DNA of 10,633 nucleotides, taken from positions 1 through 10,633 of the forward strand of contig CAIYZW010000217.1 in assembly GCA_903930725.1 (NCBI GenBank). The letters are read 5' to 3'. Below the pieces are notes generated by a model. It was given only the letters and a program-made list of their open reading frames with translations, had not been told where the DNA came from and made no database searches. Of the stretch, positions 1-6,471 are shown piece after piece (the first letter of the stretch is position 1; every line of letters starts with the position of its first letter). This stretch comes from an uncultured Bacteroidota bacterium (GTDB lineage: Bacteria; Bacteroidota; Bacteroidia; Bacteroidales; 4484-276). A program made the translations under genes and the position numbers.

Positions 1-896
1 AAAATGTATCGGCCAACGCTGAGTTTATCTGGTCGGTAATTCCAGGAATTTCGATTTTGGATAAAAACAACGCCCACGCTTTTATCCAGCTCATCAACGG
101 GAAAACTGCCGAAACGTATTATGTGAGTTTTCCGATTGAAGAATTTTGGTTTTCCAAGGAAAAATTTGAGGCAGGCATTGGTAAAAACCATTTTTCGTAC
201 GATGGTTTTATTTTAGATATCGAAGATAAAAACAGCGGTTTAAGCGTGCATGGCCAGGTTGGTTTTGAAGCGGTAAACCGGTTAAAGTCAACCTTTTTAA
301 ACCCCGGAATCATGGGCTGGTATTCGTTTATGCCATTTATGGAATGTTACCACGGTTTGGTGAGCATGAACCATGTTTTGAATGGCGAGTTAAAAATTAA
401 CAATCAGGTCTGCGATTTTACCGGCGGCAAAGGCTACTCCGAAAAAGACTGGGGCCACTCGATGCCTTCGGCGTGGATTTGGTTGCAGTGTAATCATTTT
501 GAAACGGCGGGTGTTTCGATCATGTTTTCGGTGGCTAAAATACCCTGGTTTGGCAATTCATTTACTGGGTTTTTGTGTGTTTTGCTTTTTGAAGGAAAAA
601 TCCATCGCTTCGCCACATACACCGGTGCAAAAATTTCCCGGATCAGGCTGGATGAAGAATCTGTTTTTATTTTCCTTAATGATAATAAATTTACTGTCGG
701 TATTACCGCCCAGCGCGCCGGACAAGGTTTGCTGGCAGCACCGCTAAACGGTGCCATGGATCGCCGTATTGCCGAAAGTGTTGATGCCAGCATCACCCTA
801 AAAATTTCGAATAAATATGGAAATTTGTTTTTTGATGAAACCGGTAAAAACGCAGGCCTTGAACTGGTGGGCGATATGAAAGATTTGCCAGTATAA
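1..896 (+). CDS. Tocopherol cyclase family protein (5' end outside window)
   Basis: The reading frame is open to the left edge of the window. The residues before position 57 (NVSANAEFIWSVIPGISI) fit the family, so the TTG at 57 is not the start and the true N-terminus lies outside. The call rests on the block at 423-482, GGKGYSEKDWGHSMPSAWIW, a hallmark of plant and cyanobacterial tocopherol cyclase (VTE1) relatives, and on the VIPGI and HAFIQ segments near the left edge. VTE1 closes the chromanol ring of tocopherols. Copies in heterotrophic bacteria are not shown to do this, and no prenyltransferase or hydroxyphenylpyruvate dioxygenase gene is visible here. I see no membrane segment, which suits a soluble beta-barrel that handles hydrophobic ligands. 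It is followed after 117 bp by uraA on the same strand. The family assignment is firm; the substrate is unknown. Confidence 0.82.
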   Translation, partial: NVSANAEFIWSVIPGISILDKNNAHAFIQLINGKTAETYYVSFPIEEFWFSKEKFEAGIGKNHFSYDGFILDIEDKNSGLSVHGQVGFEAVNRLKSTFLNPGIMGWYSFMPFMECYHGLVSMNHVLNGELKINNQVCDFTGGKGYSEKDWGHSMPSAWIWLQCNHFETAGVSIMFSVAKIPWFGNSFTGFLCVLLFEGKIHRFATYTGAKISRIRLDEESVFIFLNDNKFTVGITAQRAGQGLLAAPLNGAMDRRIAESVDASITLKISNKYGNLFFDETGKNAGLELVGDMKDLPV

Positions 897-999
897 TTTT
901 AAAGGTTCCAATCTTTAAATGTGTTGCCCGACAAAAGATTTAAGGCTGTTTGTTATTTTGCTTTTGAAAAACAGGTATTTTTATTCAAAAATTATCGAA

Positions 1000-1005
1000 A
1001 AGGAG
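1000..1005 (+). promoter_or_regulatory. Shine-Dalgarno sequence of uraA
   Basis: AAGGAG lies 8 nt before the ATG at 1014. It is a good match to the anti-Shine-Dalgarno sequence and supports this start. Most other genes in the window lack one, which is usual for Bacteroidota. Confidence 0.75.
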
Positions 1006-1013
1006 ACTTGTAA

Positions 1014-2303
1014 ATGTTGAGAAGAGTTGTAGGAATTCGGGAAAAACTAAGCTTGACGCAAAGCATGCCTCTCAGTTTCCAGCACCTCACCGCCATGTTT
1101 GGAGGAACTGTTCTTGCCCCCATACTTCTGGGAGTTGATCCGGCTATAGCTTTGTTGATGAATGGAATCGGCACTTTGGTTTATAGCTGGGTAACAAAAG
1201 GAGGCATTCCGGCATATCTTGGGTCCAGCTTTGCGTTTATTGCGCCAACATTGCTGGTAATAAGCGCCTATGGTGGATTTGCCCATGCACAGAGTGGGTT
1301 TATCGTTTTCGGTTTGTTTTTTATCCTGATGTCGTTTGTAGTTAAATTTTGGGGTATAAGATGGATTGATGTGGTAATGCCACCCGTTGTGATGGGTGCT
1401 GTGGTTTCAATTATCGGACTGGAACTTGCCCCAATGGCAGCGCAAATGGCTGGTTTTGCCCCCTGGCCGGCAAAGGTTGGAGAGATGGTTCAGCCTTTCG
1501 TTTTTCGATCGGATGTTGTAATAGTTTCAACTTTTACTTTGCTTGTTGGTTTGTTTGGATCGGTGCTTTTTAAAGGGTTTTTGCAGGTAATTCCGGTTCT
1601 ATTTGCGGTTATGGCCGGCTATATCCTGGCCTTGACAATGGGCATGGTTGATACTTCAATCATCAGCAGAGCCGATTGGTTTGCTCTTCCAAAATTTCAA
1701 TCACCAGTTTTCGACTTAAAAGCAATTATCATCATTGCCCCAGCATGTATTGTTGTTCTGGCCGAGCACATCAGCCACCTGATTGTGACCGGAAAAATCA
1801 CCGGATCAAACCTTATTGAAAATCCGGGTTTACACCGATCATTGCTCGGTGATGGTATCAGCAATGTGATTTCGGGGTTTTCTGGTTCGCCACCTAACAC
1901 AACTTATGGCGAAAACATTGGTGTAATGGCGATTACACGCGTTTATTCGGTTTGGGTAATCCGTGGTGCGGCGTTGCTTGCCATTATGTTTTCGTTATCC
2001 GGAAAGGTATCGGCGTGTATTTCTTCCATCCCGGAGGCTGTGATGGGCGGGATTACCATGCTGTTGTACGGGGTTATCGCCGTTCAGGGGTTCCGGATTT
2101 TTGTTGAGCAAAAAGTTGATTTCAGCAAAAACAGCAACATGGTTCTTGGCGCCATCACCTTTGTAGCCGGACTAAGCGGGGCAGGTATCCACATTGGTTC
2201 GGTGCAGTTAAAAGGAATGGCTTTATCGGCAGTTGTTGGTGTAATTTTATCTTTATTATTGTGGCTTCTCAGAAAGCTTGGCCTTATGGACAGTGAAAGC
2301 TAA
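1014..2303 (+). CDS. uraA: Uracil permease, NCS2 / UraA type
   Basis: This inner-membrane proton symporter imports uracil for the pyrimidine salvage pathway. The 429-residue protein is the usual length for the family and can be followed along E. coli UraA from end to end, starting with the N-terminal PLSFQHLTAMFGGTVLAPIL and then IPAYLGSSFAFI. The substrate and proton residues of UraA (Glu241, His245, Glu290) have counterparts here: Glu251 and His255 in AEHISHL, and Glu300 in NTTYGENIGVMAITRVYS. The constant offset of ten comes from a short insertion around residues 145-165. The hydrophobic profile suits 14 membrane segments. A Shine-Dalgarno sequence 8 nt upstream fixes the start. It stands alone: the gene before it is 117 bp away, and the gene after it converges, leaving 35 bp with no clear terminator. 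Uracil is the likely substrate, but xanthine or another nucleobase cannot be excluded from sequence alone. Confidence 0.9.
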   Translation: MLRRVVGIREKLSLTQSMPLSFQHLTAMFGGTVLAPILLGVDPAIALLMNGIGTLVYSWVTKGGIPAYLGSSFAFIAPTLLVISAYGGFAHAQSGFIVFGLFFILMSFVVKFWGIRWIDVVMPPVVMGAVVSIIGLELAPMAAQMAGFAPWPAKVGEMVQPFVFRSDVVIVSTFTLLVGLFGSVLFKGFLQVIPVLFAVMAGYILALTMGMVDTSIISRADWFALPKFQSPVFDLKAIIIIAPACIVVLAEHISHLIVTGKITGSNLIENPGLHRSLLGDGISNVISGFSGSPPNTTYGENIGVMAITRVYSVWVIRGAALLAIMFSLSGKVSACISSIPEAVMGGITMLLYGVIAVQGFRIFVEQKVDFSKNSNMVLGAITFVAGLSGAGIHIGSVQLKGMALSAVVGVILSLLLWLLRKLGLMDSES

Positions 2304-2338
2304 AAGCAACATGTTTCATCCTGCAAACCTGGATTTTA

Positions 2339-3229
2339 TTACACTCCGGAAATTTTTGCCGATGTCATCGTAAGCGAGCCTGCTACAGCTTTATCATTAA
2401 AAATGTTCACTTTTTCGTTTTCTTCTTTTAATGCCAAAGCGTAAAGAAGCGGCAAAAAATGTTCGGGTGTTGGAATAGCCAGGTCAAATGTTTTGCCCTG
2501 ATTTTTGAAATTGATAAGTTGCTGATGGTCGTTTGACAGGATGAACTTTTTCATTTTCTCGTTTGCTTCAAATGCCCAGTCGTAGCCATATTCGTCATCA
2601 TTTAATTTATCCCAGGCCACCATTCCAAGGTTGTGAACCATGTTTCCGCTTCCGATTATCAGCACGCCTTTCCTGCGAAGCGATGCAAGCTGTTTGGCTA
2701 AATCGTAATGATATTGCGGTGTCTGGTAATGATCGAGGCTCAACTGAATTACGGGAACATCGGCATTTGGATACAAATGTTTTATCACACTCCACGCGCC
2801 ATGGTCGAGTCCCCATTTTTCATCAAGGCCAATTTCGGTTTTTTTTATGATGTTTTTTGTTTCTCTTGCCAGTTCAGGGCTTCCTGGAGCAGGATATTGT
2901 ACGTCGAATAATGCCTGTGGAAACCCGCCAAAATCATGAATGGTTTTTGGCTTTTCCATCGCTGTAACGAAGGTTCCTTTTGTTTCCCAATGTGCTGACA
3001 CGCACAAAATTGCTGCCGGCCTGGGAATTGTTTTCGCGACATTTCTGAATCCTGTTACAAATTCATTTTCTTCGATGGCATTCATCGGGCTGCCATGCCC
3101 CAGAAATAACACAGGCATTTGTGCTGTGTCGCCGAACGGGGTTATCATTTTGTTAAGTGCGTTTAGTTTCATTGCTACTCCTGCTAATGGCAATATTGCC
3201 AGGGTTTTTAAAAATTGTTTCCGTTTCAT
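2339..3229 (-). CDS. ygiD: Extradiol ring-cleavage dioxygenase, 4,5-DOPA dioxygenase (YgiD/LigB) type
   Basis: The family opens catechol rings with molecular oxygen; E. coli YgiD acts on L-DOPA. The 296-residue protein has the four metal-ligand positions of YgiD (His22, 57, 177, 234) as His45 (LGHGSPMN), His80 (VSAHWET), His199 (GNMVHNLG) and His257 (PTPEHFLP), an almost constant offset of 22-23. His143 in LDHGAW is a further family histidine. The offset is an N-terminal extension that E. coli YgiD lacks. It begins MKRKQFLK, then a hydrophobic stretch AILPLAGVAM, so it resembles a Tat signal peptide with Arg-Lys in place of Arg-Arg. Whether the protein is exported is uncertain, and Met20 or Met28 could be internal starts. 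The first ATG follows the pirin stop codon with no gap, which suggests translational coupling and favours this start. It is the last gene of the AraC-YceI-pirin block. Its true substrate is unknown. Confidence 0.88.
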   Translation of the reverse strand: MKRKQFLKTLAILPLAGVAMKLNALNKMITPFGDTAQMPVLFLGHGSPMNAIEENEFVTGFRNVAKTIPRPAAILCVSAHWETKGTFVTAMEKPKTIHDFGGFPQALFDVQYPAPGSPELARETKNIIKKTEIGLDEKWGLDHGAWSVIKHLYPNADVPVIQLSLDHYQTPQYHYDLAKQLASLRRKGVLIIGSGNMVHNLGMVAWDKLNDDEYGYDWAFEANEKMKKFILSNDHQQLINFKNQGKTFDLAIPTPEHFLPLLYALALKEENEKVNIFNDKAVAGSLTMTSAKISGV

Positions 3230-3946
3230 TTAAATTGTCATTGGTACTTCCATCAGTAAAAATTCGGCATCAGATTCTGCTTTGATGGCAATGCTGTCAA
3301 TATCCCAAATACCAAATCCATCGCGGGTTTTCAGATTTTGATTATTGATCGAAACATCGCCATTTAAAACAAAAGCATAAACGCCGTTTCCTTTTGCTTT
3401 GAAGGTGTAATCCGAGCTAAAACCCTTGTCGAATTTTGCCAGATGAAACCAGGCATTTTGATAAATCCACACCCCGGCATCAACAGCATTTGGTGAAAGA
3501 ATCTGTTGAAATTTATTATGACGGTCTGCCAGGTTCAGTGTAATCTGATCGTACCGTGGGGTTACATTTTTCCGGTTTGGGAAAACCCAGATTTGTAAAA
3601 ACTTCACCCGCTGGTCCTTGTTTTTGTTCATTTCGCTGTGAAAAATCCCGGTTCCTGCGCTCATTACCTGGACATCTCCATTTTTAATAACAGCCACATT
3701 TCCCATGCTGTCCTGATGTTCGAGGTCACCTTCGAGTGGAATCGAAATAATTTCCATGTTGTCGTGCGGATGTTTGCCAAAGCCCATGCCGGCTTCAACC
3801 ACGTCATCATTTAACACCCGTAAAGCGCCAAAGTGCATGCGTTCGGGGTTGTAATAGTTTGCAAAGCTAAAAGTGTGTCTGCTCTTAAGCCAGCCGTGGT
3901 CTGCATTTCCGCGGGTATCGGCTTTATGAAGGATTGAATTTGTCAT
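3230..3946 (-). CDS. Pirin family protein (bicupin, YhhW-like)
   Basis: Pirins are double-cupin metalloproteins; E. coli YhhW has quercetin 2,3-dioxygenase activity and others act as redox-linked regulators. The 238-residue length is typical. The N-terminal cupin carries the metal site: His59 and His61 in GKHPHDNMEI, and His103 and Glu105 in GTGIFHSEMN, matching YhhW His57, His59, His101 and Glu103. Other family blocks are GWLKSRHTFSFANYY near residue 18 and FLQIWVFP near residue 115. There is no signal peptide, so it is cytoplasmic. No Shine-Dalgarno sequence precedes the ATG. The stop TAA is followed immediately by the ATG of the extradiol dioxygenase, so the two are probably cotranscribed and coupled. 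The upstream gap to yceI is 213 bp, enough for a separate promoter. The intact metal site suggests an active enzyme; the substrate is inferred only from the family. Confidence 0.93.
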   Translation of the reverse strand: MTNSILHKADTRGNADHGWLKSRHTFSFANYYNPERMHFGALRVLNDDVVEAGMGFGKHPHDNMEIISIPLEGDLEHQDSMGNVAVIKNGDVQVMSAGTGIFHSEMNKNKDQRVKFLQIWVFPNRKNVTPRYDQITLNLADRHNKFQQILSPNAVDAGVWIYQNAWFHLAKFDKGFSSDYTFKAKGNGVYAFVLNGDVSINNQNLKTRDGFGIWDIDSIAIKAESDAEFLLMEVPMTI

Positions 3947-4033
3947 GATGTCTGATTTTGTATTTGGTAACTGGCTGATTCCGGGAAACGCTTTTTTCCC
4001 CGAAAGGGCAGTCTTATTTTATGAAAATATTTC

Positions 4034-4069
4034 CAAAAGTAAAAAAGATGAGAAAGATGCCGGTTCAAA
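4034..4069 (-). promoter_or_regulatory. Possible promoter for pirin-ygiD (weak)
   Basis: On the minus strand TACTTTTG (4041-4034) fits the Bacteroidota -7 element TAnnTTTG. A TTTG at 4069-4066 could be the -33 element, but the 24-bp spacer is longer than the usual 19-21. It would give a leader of about 80 nt before the pirin ATG. AT-rich DNA yields such matches by chance. Confidence 0.3.
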
Positions 4070-4159
4070 ACAGCCCCTCTCTTTAAAATTCTTAGCTGTT
4101 CATATAATGAGGCTTTAATGCTCCATTTATTTCATTACAACCGAAAAAGGTTTAATAAG

Positions 4160-4705
4160 TTAGGCTTGTTTAACCAATTGAATTTCACAGCTAATTTTAA
4201 CATCGTCACTTACAAGAACACCACCCGCTTCCAAAGTGGCATTCCAGTTTAAACCAAAGTCTTTGCGATTAATTTTTCCGTTAATTGTGTAGCCGGCTTT
4301 TTCATTTCCCCACGGGTCTTTCATAACTCCGCCAAATTCGACATCAAGTTTAATGATTTTTGTAATTCCTCTGATGGTGAGGTCGCCAACCAAAGTGTAG
4401 CTTCCGTCGGCATCATCATTTTCGATTTTCTCACCTGTAAAGCTTATCTTTTTGTGATTTTCGGCATCAAAGAAATCGGCGCTTCTCAAATGAGCGTCAC
4501 GATCGGCAACGCCGGTATTAATCGAAGCCGCGTTCATACTGAATTCGATATCTGAGGTTCCAAAACTCTGGTTTGAAGTGTTAACTGTACCGCCAAATTC
4601 GTTGAAAGTGCCTTTAACATTGGTTATCATCAGGTGTTTTACCTTGAAAGAAATTTCGCTGTGTGTTGGGTCAATCGCCCATTTTGTTTTTGATGTATTT
4701 TCCAT
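4160..4705 (-). CDS. YceI family protein (lipid/isoprenoid-binding lipocalin-like)
   Basis: YceI proteins form a lipocalin-like barrel that binds long amphiphilic molecules such as polyisoprenoids. The 181 residues carry the whole family pattern in order: WAIDPTHSEISFKVKHLMI (9-27), the RDAHLRSADFFDAENHKKISF block (69-89), GDLTIRGITKIIKLDVEFGG (107-126) and DPWGNEKAGYTINGKINRKD (130-149) followed by FGLNW. E. coli YceI is periplasmic, but this protein starts MENTSKTKWA with no signal peptide, so it is probably cytoplasmic; a soluble ligand or quinone carrier role is inference. There is no Shine-Dalgarno sequence, and the leader is A-rich. It lies 136 bp downstream of the AraC-type regulator and upstream of pirin, with a candidate promoter and a direct repeat in the gap before it. 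That arrangement makes it a likely direct target of the regulator. Confidence 0.93.
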   Translation of the reverse strand: MENTSKTKWAIDPTHSEISFKVKHLMITNVKGTFNEFGGTVNTSNQSFGTSDIEFSMNAASINTGVADRDAHLRSADFFDAENHKKISFTGEKIENDDADGSYTLVGDLTIRGITKIIKLDVEFGGVMKDPWGNEKAGYTINGKINRKDFGLNWNATLEAGGVLVSDDVKISCEIQLVKQA

Positions 4706-4735
4706 TTTTGTAAAATTTTAAATTATTTGAGGCTG

Positions 4736-4766
4736 CAAAATTAGTCGGGGTAATACTCCCGGGAAA
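4736..4766 (-). promoter_or_regulatory. Candidate Bacteroidota-type promoter for yceI
   Basis: On the minus strand TAATTTTG (4743-4736) matches the -7 consensus TAnnTTTG exactly. TTTC (4766-4763) is a one-mismatch -33 element with a 19-bp spacer. Transcription would begin about 25 nt before the yceI ATG. The direct repeat at 4802-4842 lies upstream of it, as expected for an activator site. Confidence 0.5.
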
Positions 4767-4801
4767 TGGAAAAACCACGGCATCAATGGTAGAAATCATC
4801 G

Positions 4802-4842
4802 AAAGGGGCGATTTGTAGCCTAAAGGAAGCGATTTTCGTAGC
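4802..4842 (-). repeat. Degenerate direct repeat, candidate AraC-type operator
   Basis: Two similar half-sites lie head to tail on the minus strand. One runs 4842-4822 and contains GCTAC, AAATCGC and CCTTT in order. The other runs 4819-4802 and contains the same three blocks with shorter spacing. The AATCGC cores are exactly 21 bp apart, two helical turns, as for tandem AraC-family half-sites. The distal copy overlaps the stop codon of the araC-type gene. Both lie upstream of the candidate yceI promoter. The operator role is inferred from position and spacing. Confidence 0.45.
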
Positions 4843-5723
4843 TATTTGGAGGCGGTTTGCTTAAATTGCTGAAGCGATTGCCGGGTATTGGCCTTAAAAA
4901 ATTTGCTAAAATGTGAAGGATCTTCAAACCCCAGGTCAAAACCAATTTCTTTGCTGCTTTTACCTGTAAAAACAGCCATACGCTTGGCTTCCAGGATAAT
5001 CCTGTTTTGAATATAATCTTTTGCCGAGGTGTGCATGGCCGATTTTATGACTTCGTTCAGATAATTGGGCGAAACAAACAACGCCCCGGCATAATCCTTC
5101 ACCTGGTGCCATGTCGTAAAATGCTTTTCAACAATTGTTTTGAAGTTTTTAACAATGGTTTTTCCTGCATCAATGCTCTGAATATTGGCAAGCCCGCTTA
5201 TTGAACAATGGCCGTTACATTCGATCAAAAACAGTTTAAGGTAGGCGCCGACAGTTTCGAAACGCAGATCGTTTTCCGAACGAAAAGCGGACATCATCTG
5301 ATCAGCGAAAATTTTAAGCGGACCGATCATTGTTTGGGTTAGCGGAAGTGGCGGTGTTTCGTCGCTTTTTTGAAATAACTTCAGGTTTGCGATAAAATCC
5401 TCGCGGATGCTGTTTTTTTCGAGAAATTCGGGTGTAAAAAGTATCACATAACCGGTTGGGCTGGGATCGGTTATTACCTGGTGTACCTGTTCGGGGCTGA
5501 CAAAAAAGACATCGTTTGGTCGAATCGGGTATTCATTAAAATCAATAATGTGTTTTCCGGTGGCAGTATACGACCAGATTACCGTGTAGTAGTTATGCCG
5601 GTGCGGTGTATCGGCAATGCCTCCCAGTTGGCGGTCAATTTCCTCCATCGTTTTTATTACAAAGGACATGGGAACGCAATTGTAGGATAAATCAAGGCTA
5701 TAAATTGTGTCCATTGCCGGCAT
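4842..5723 (-). CDS. AraC family transcriptional regulator
   Basis: The 293-residue protein has the usual two-part layout. Residues 35-115 look like the cupin-type ligand-binding half, with HRHNYYTVIW, DFNEYPIRPNDVFFVSP and a following EQVHQV. Residues 195-290 hold the DNA-binding half with two helix-turn-helix units, the first around 208-228 (VKDYAGALFVSPNYLNEVIK) and the second around 256-276, including the family signature IGFDLGFEDPSHFSKFFK. The ligand is unknown. No Shine-Dalgarno sequence is present; Met1 (5723) and Met4 (5714) are both possible starts. A lone TAAATTTG at 5791-5784 could be a -7 promoter element about 60 nt upstream, but no -33 partner is in place. It lies just upstream of yceI, pirin and the extradiol dioxygenase on the same strand and is their most likely regulator. 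Confidence 0.93.
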   Translation of the reverse strand: MPAMDTIYSLDLSYNCVPMSFVIKTMEEIDRQLGGIADTPHRHNYYTVIWSYTATGKHIIDFNEYPIRPNDVFFVSPEQVHQVITDPSPTGYVILFTPEFLEKNSIREDFIANLKLFQKSDETPPLPLTQTMIGPLKIFADQMMSAFRSENDLRFETVGAYLKLFLIECNGHCSISGLANIQSIDAGKTIVKNFKTIVEKHFTTWHQVKDYAGALFVSPNYLNEVIKSAMHTSAKDYIQNRIILEAKRMAVFTGKSSKEIGFDLGFEDPSHFSKFFKANTRQSLQQFKQTASK

Positions 5724-5916
5724 CTGAATACTTAATTTTGTATGAAATATTTTTGAGATTTACATCCGGCTCTTGCCGAAATGCAAATTTAAAATTACTT
5801 TTCGGTTTCTCTGGGTTGTGGCAAGGAATCCCGGCAGGTACGATTTCATTTTTTCGCTGTATGATGGCGGAAAAGAAGTGATTTCGAATGTTGTCCTTAC
5901 CTGTCAACCAAAAGGT

Positions 5917-5956
5917 TTAAGGGGCAAAATTTCAAGGTGTTATTGTTTTGCCTTAA
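5917..5956 (-). terminator. Possible stem-loop at the 3' end of the small membrane protein gene
   Basis: An inverted repeat pairs TTAAGG..CAAAA (5917-5929, with two extra G) with TTTTGCCTTAA (5946-5956), giving about 11 bp with a 2-nt bulge and a 16-nt loop. It overlaps the stop codon of the minus-strand gene ending at 5940. The U-rich tail on that strand is poor, so termination is uncertain. Confidence 0.3.
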
Positions 5957-6302
5957 ATAAAACGGTGGTTATTAATTCGATCAGGAAACCATAAATAGCA
6001 CCCATCACCAATGACGAAATAAAAATCATGGTATGATTAAACCCGGGATCTTCGGGGCCTAACATGGCACCAAAAGCCATAGGTAAACTAAAAACAAAAC
6101 CCATGATTATTCCGTGCAACGACCAATGTTTACATTCGAAACGACTTATGCCAATGGCTATGCCGATAAGCATCCTGCTAAGAATGATGTTTAGAGCCAA
6201 AACCGTCGAAATTTCGTTTTGTCCGCTTGAAGCAAAACCAAAGCACACAAAACCAAAAACCACACCCAGTAAAGTGCTGATGATTAATCTTTTTGTTTTC
6301 AT
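5940..6302 (-). CDS. Small four-helix membrane protein of unknown function
   Basis: I do not recognise this 120-residue protein. It begins MKTKRLIIST and is mostly hydrophobic, with four likely membrane segments: about residues 5-24, 35-53, 63-82 and 92-116, the last ending ITTVLFKAKQ. Polar features are few: SGQNE between helices 1 and 2, RFECKHWS between helices 2 and 3, and PEDPGFNHT between helices 3 and 4. An upstream in-frame ATG at 6335 would add eleven residues, but AGGAGG at 6312-6307 sits inside that extension just before the ATG at 6302, so 6302 is the better start. It has its own strong candidate promoter at 6467-6436, just past the stop codon of the preceding lipoprotein gene. 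The next gene on the strand, the AraC regulator, is 216 bp away, so it is probably monocistronic. Confidence 0.75.
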   Translation of the reverse strand: MKTKRLIISTLLGVVFGFVCFGFASSGQNEISTVLALNIILSRMLIGIAIGISRFECKHWSLHGIIMGFVFSLPMAFGAMLGPEDPGFNHTMIFISSLVMGAIYGFLIELITTVLFKAKQ

Positions 6303-6306
6303 AAAA

Positions 6307-6312
6307 CCTCCT
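6307..6312 (-). promoter_or_regulatory. Strong Shine-Dalgarno sequence deciding the start at 6302
   Basis: AGGAGG on the minus strand lies 4 nt before the ATG at 6302. It is the best ribosome-binding site in the window and argues against the ATG at 6335, whose coding sequence would run through it. Confidence 0.7.
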
Positions 6313-6435
6313 TTTTTATTGTTTAAAATTTGCATGAACGATATTTCTATTTGCTATATCGGTAAAATAAAATCAAATTCTGCCGTGTTTACATTAACCT
6401 TTCGTGGTAACTTATTTTGCCCATTGAATTTCCAC

Positions 6436-6467
6436 CAAAATTAATGAAGCAATTCTGACAAAACAAA
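6436..6467 (-). promoter_or_regulatory. Candidate Bacteroidota promoter for the small membrane protein
   Basis: On the minus strand TTTG (6467-6464), a 20-bp spacer and TAATTTTG (6443-6436) match both elements of the Bacteroidota primary-sigma consensus without mismatch. It begins 4 bp past the stop codon of the lipoprotein gene and would give a leader of about 125 nt. It is the best promoter match seen in the window. Confidence 0.55.
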
Positions 6468-6471
6468 TCTT

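Noticed and set aside
57..59. TTG at 57 as start of the tocopherol-cyclase-family gene
   Set aside because: The frame stays open to the window edge and the residues before it fit the family, so the gene is simply cut by the window.
910..940. Inverted repeat AATCTTT/AAAGATT as terminator between the first gene and uraA
   Set aside because: The stem is only 7 bp, almost all A-T, with a 17-nt loop and no U-run directly after it.
2304..2338. Bidirectional terminator between convergent uraA and ygiD
   Set aside because: The 35-bp gap contains no stem of useful length; only the short palindrome AACATGTT was seen.
5606..5907. Short frames on both strands over the 5' end of the AraC-type gene and its leader
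   Set aside because: They overlap the well-supported regulator or its upstream region and have no conserved motif.
6303..6335. Upstream ATG at 6335 as start of the small membrane protein
   Set aside because: The extension would be encoded by the AGGAGG ribosome site itself; the ATG at 6302 has ideal context and a typical membrane-protein N-terminus.
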